Part shown: positions 12,875 through 13,596 of the stretch, one piece after another
Layout: each line of letters begins with the position of its first letter
Numbering within the stretch: the stretch's first letter is position 1
Origin: Candidatus Komeilibacteria bacterium
GTDB lineage: Bacteria > Patescibacteriota > Patescibacteriia > UBA1558
Length of the DNA stretch: 13,596 nt
Reading direction: 5' to 3'
Assembly: GCA_024654345.1 (NCBI GenBank)
Contig: JANLIN010000086.1
Location: 1-13,596, forward strand
Notes under the pieces: model-generated
Databases searched by the model: none
What the model was told of the DNA's origin: nothing
What the model saw: the letters and a program-made list of their open reading frames with translations, nothing else
Position numbers and translations under genes: made by a program

Positions 12875-13596
12875 ATGTTGTTCAAATTCAGTTTCAAACT
12901 CAGCTTGGAAATAGTGGCTATATCGTTTATGGTAGGAGTCTGGTCAGCGGCGATATATCCGCCGGCACTACTTTGGCTGTCAGGTCTAAGCCTGTTAACT
13001 GGCCTTTTTCTGCGTAATAAGACAACCTTATTGTATAGTTTATTAATAGTTGTTTTTTTACTGGTGGGACAGTGGCGTTATCAGGCCTATTGGCCGGCAG
13101 TGAACACTGGTAATATATCTTTTTACGCCTCTGATTTTTCGGACCGTGCCGCTACAGCAACGGTATTTCAGGGCACGATTGTCCGCCTCAGCAGTCACTA
13201 TGATCATCGTAAACTAGTCATTTCCACTGATGGCGTTCAGAGCGCTGAGGATTGGCGGGCGGCGAGTGGGCGAGTATTGGTGAAAACATATCTGTACCCG
13301 CTTTACATAGTCGGTCAGAAGTTGGAAATCTCTTGTCCTTTAATTAAGCCCGGGAAGATTGAAGATTTTGCCTATGATTTATATCTGGCTAAGGATAGGA
13401 TATTTACTACTTGCTATCGGCCGCAGATTATATTGCGCGGGGAAAGCGTTTCTGTGGCCAGTCAAATGGCAGGGCTGGCGGATAAGATGGAAAGTATGAT
13501 CAATCTTCACCTGCACGAGCCGGCCGCCAGCCTTGTCAATGCGATGTTGCTGGGGCGAAGACAGCTATTACCGGATGATGTTCGTCATGATTTCAG
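12875..13596 (+). CDS. comEC: Competence protein ComEC, N-terminal part (3' truncated)
   Basis: ComEC forms the inner-membrane channel that takes up single-stranded DNA in natural transformation. The frame runs open from ATG 12875 to the window end (240 codons). Three hydrophobic helices fill residues about 10-72, then the DUF4131 domain follows: a beta-rich stretch with VFQGTIVRLSSHYDHRKLVI near 103-122 and FAYDLYLAKDRIFTTCY near 166-182, equivalent to the family's F-x-x-x-x-Y-L-x-x-x-x-I. The start of the competence domain is at M224 (MLLGRRQLLPDDVRHDF), a strong ComEC signature. The channel core and any C-terminal metallo-beta-lactamase-like domain lie beyond the window. An in-frame ATG at 12929 would avoid the hairpin before the first ATG, but would cut into the first helix. 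Not shown whether the gene is regulated. Confidence 0.9.
   Translation, partial: MLFKFSFKLSLEIVAISFMVGVWSAAIYPPALLWLSGLSLLTGLFLRNKTTLLYSLLIVVFLLVGQWRYQAYWPAVNTGNISFYASDFSDRAATATVFQGTIVRLSSHYDHRKLVISTDGVQSAEDWRAASGRVLVKTYLYPLYIVGQKLEISCPLIKPGKIEDFAYDLYLAKDRIFTTCYRPQIILRGESVSVASQMAGLADKMESMINLHLHEPAASLVNAMLLGRRQLLPDDVRHDF

Overview
The window reads as a chromosome segment from a member of the Candidate Phyla Radiation (Patescibacteria), probably a Parcubacteria-like lineage. This is inferred from content: surface proteins of a type common in that group (DUF5667, pseudopilin-like heads, calcium-binding Asp-rich repeats), compact gene packing, almost no Shine-Dalgarno sequences, and a housekeeping block of ybeY, dgkA, ftsA, ftsZ, nrdR, htrA, prfB, vanZ and comEC. 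Every gene I support is on the + strand. The genetic code is standard, since the prfB frameshift control depends on UGA being a stop codon. No RNA gene, insertion sequence or CRISPR array is visible, and no gene-free stretch exceeds about 110 bases.

Region 1 (1-4770) holds four envelope or surface proteins: the 3' end of a large protein ending in a pseudopilin-like head, a secreted DUF5667 protein with an acidic linker and three Cys-rich modules, a single-pass membrane protein with an outer calcium-binding stalk, and a single-pass protein with two pseudopilin-like heads around a calcium-binding stretch and a PsbP-like domain. Three of the modules share the signature R-D-x-x-R-x-x-D-[IV]-x-x-[MIL]-x-x-A-L, normally found just after the N-terminal helix of type IV pilins. 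In the two intact reading frames that carry or neighbour it, that helix is absent. This is the least explained part of the window.

Region 2 (4767-6105) is a run of ybeY (rRNA maturation), an RBBP9-like serine hydrolase and dgkA (lipid kinase), joined to region 1 by a 4-base ATGA overlap. It ends in a hairpin terminator overlapping the ftsA promoter. Region 3 (6211-9212) holds ftsA and ftsZ (division ring) and nrdR (repressor of ribonucleotide reductase genes).

Region 4 (9297-12819) begins at a promoter placed so close to the first ATG that the transcript is probably leaderless. It carries two small membrane proteins of unknown role, the HtrA-type protease, prfB with a textbook +1 programmed frameshift, and a VanZ-family protein. 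Region 5 (12875 to the end) is the start of comEC, the DNA-uptake channel. It is preceded by a near-consensus promoter inside the end of vanZ and by a terminator-like hairpin that stops 2 bases before its ATG.

The observations most worth following are the helix-less pseudopilin heads with calcium-binding repeats, the comEC promoter-hairpin-ATG arrangement, the use of a strong Shine-Dalgarno-like element for prfB frameshifting while initiation sites lack one, and the palindrome at the ftsA transcription start.
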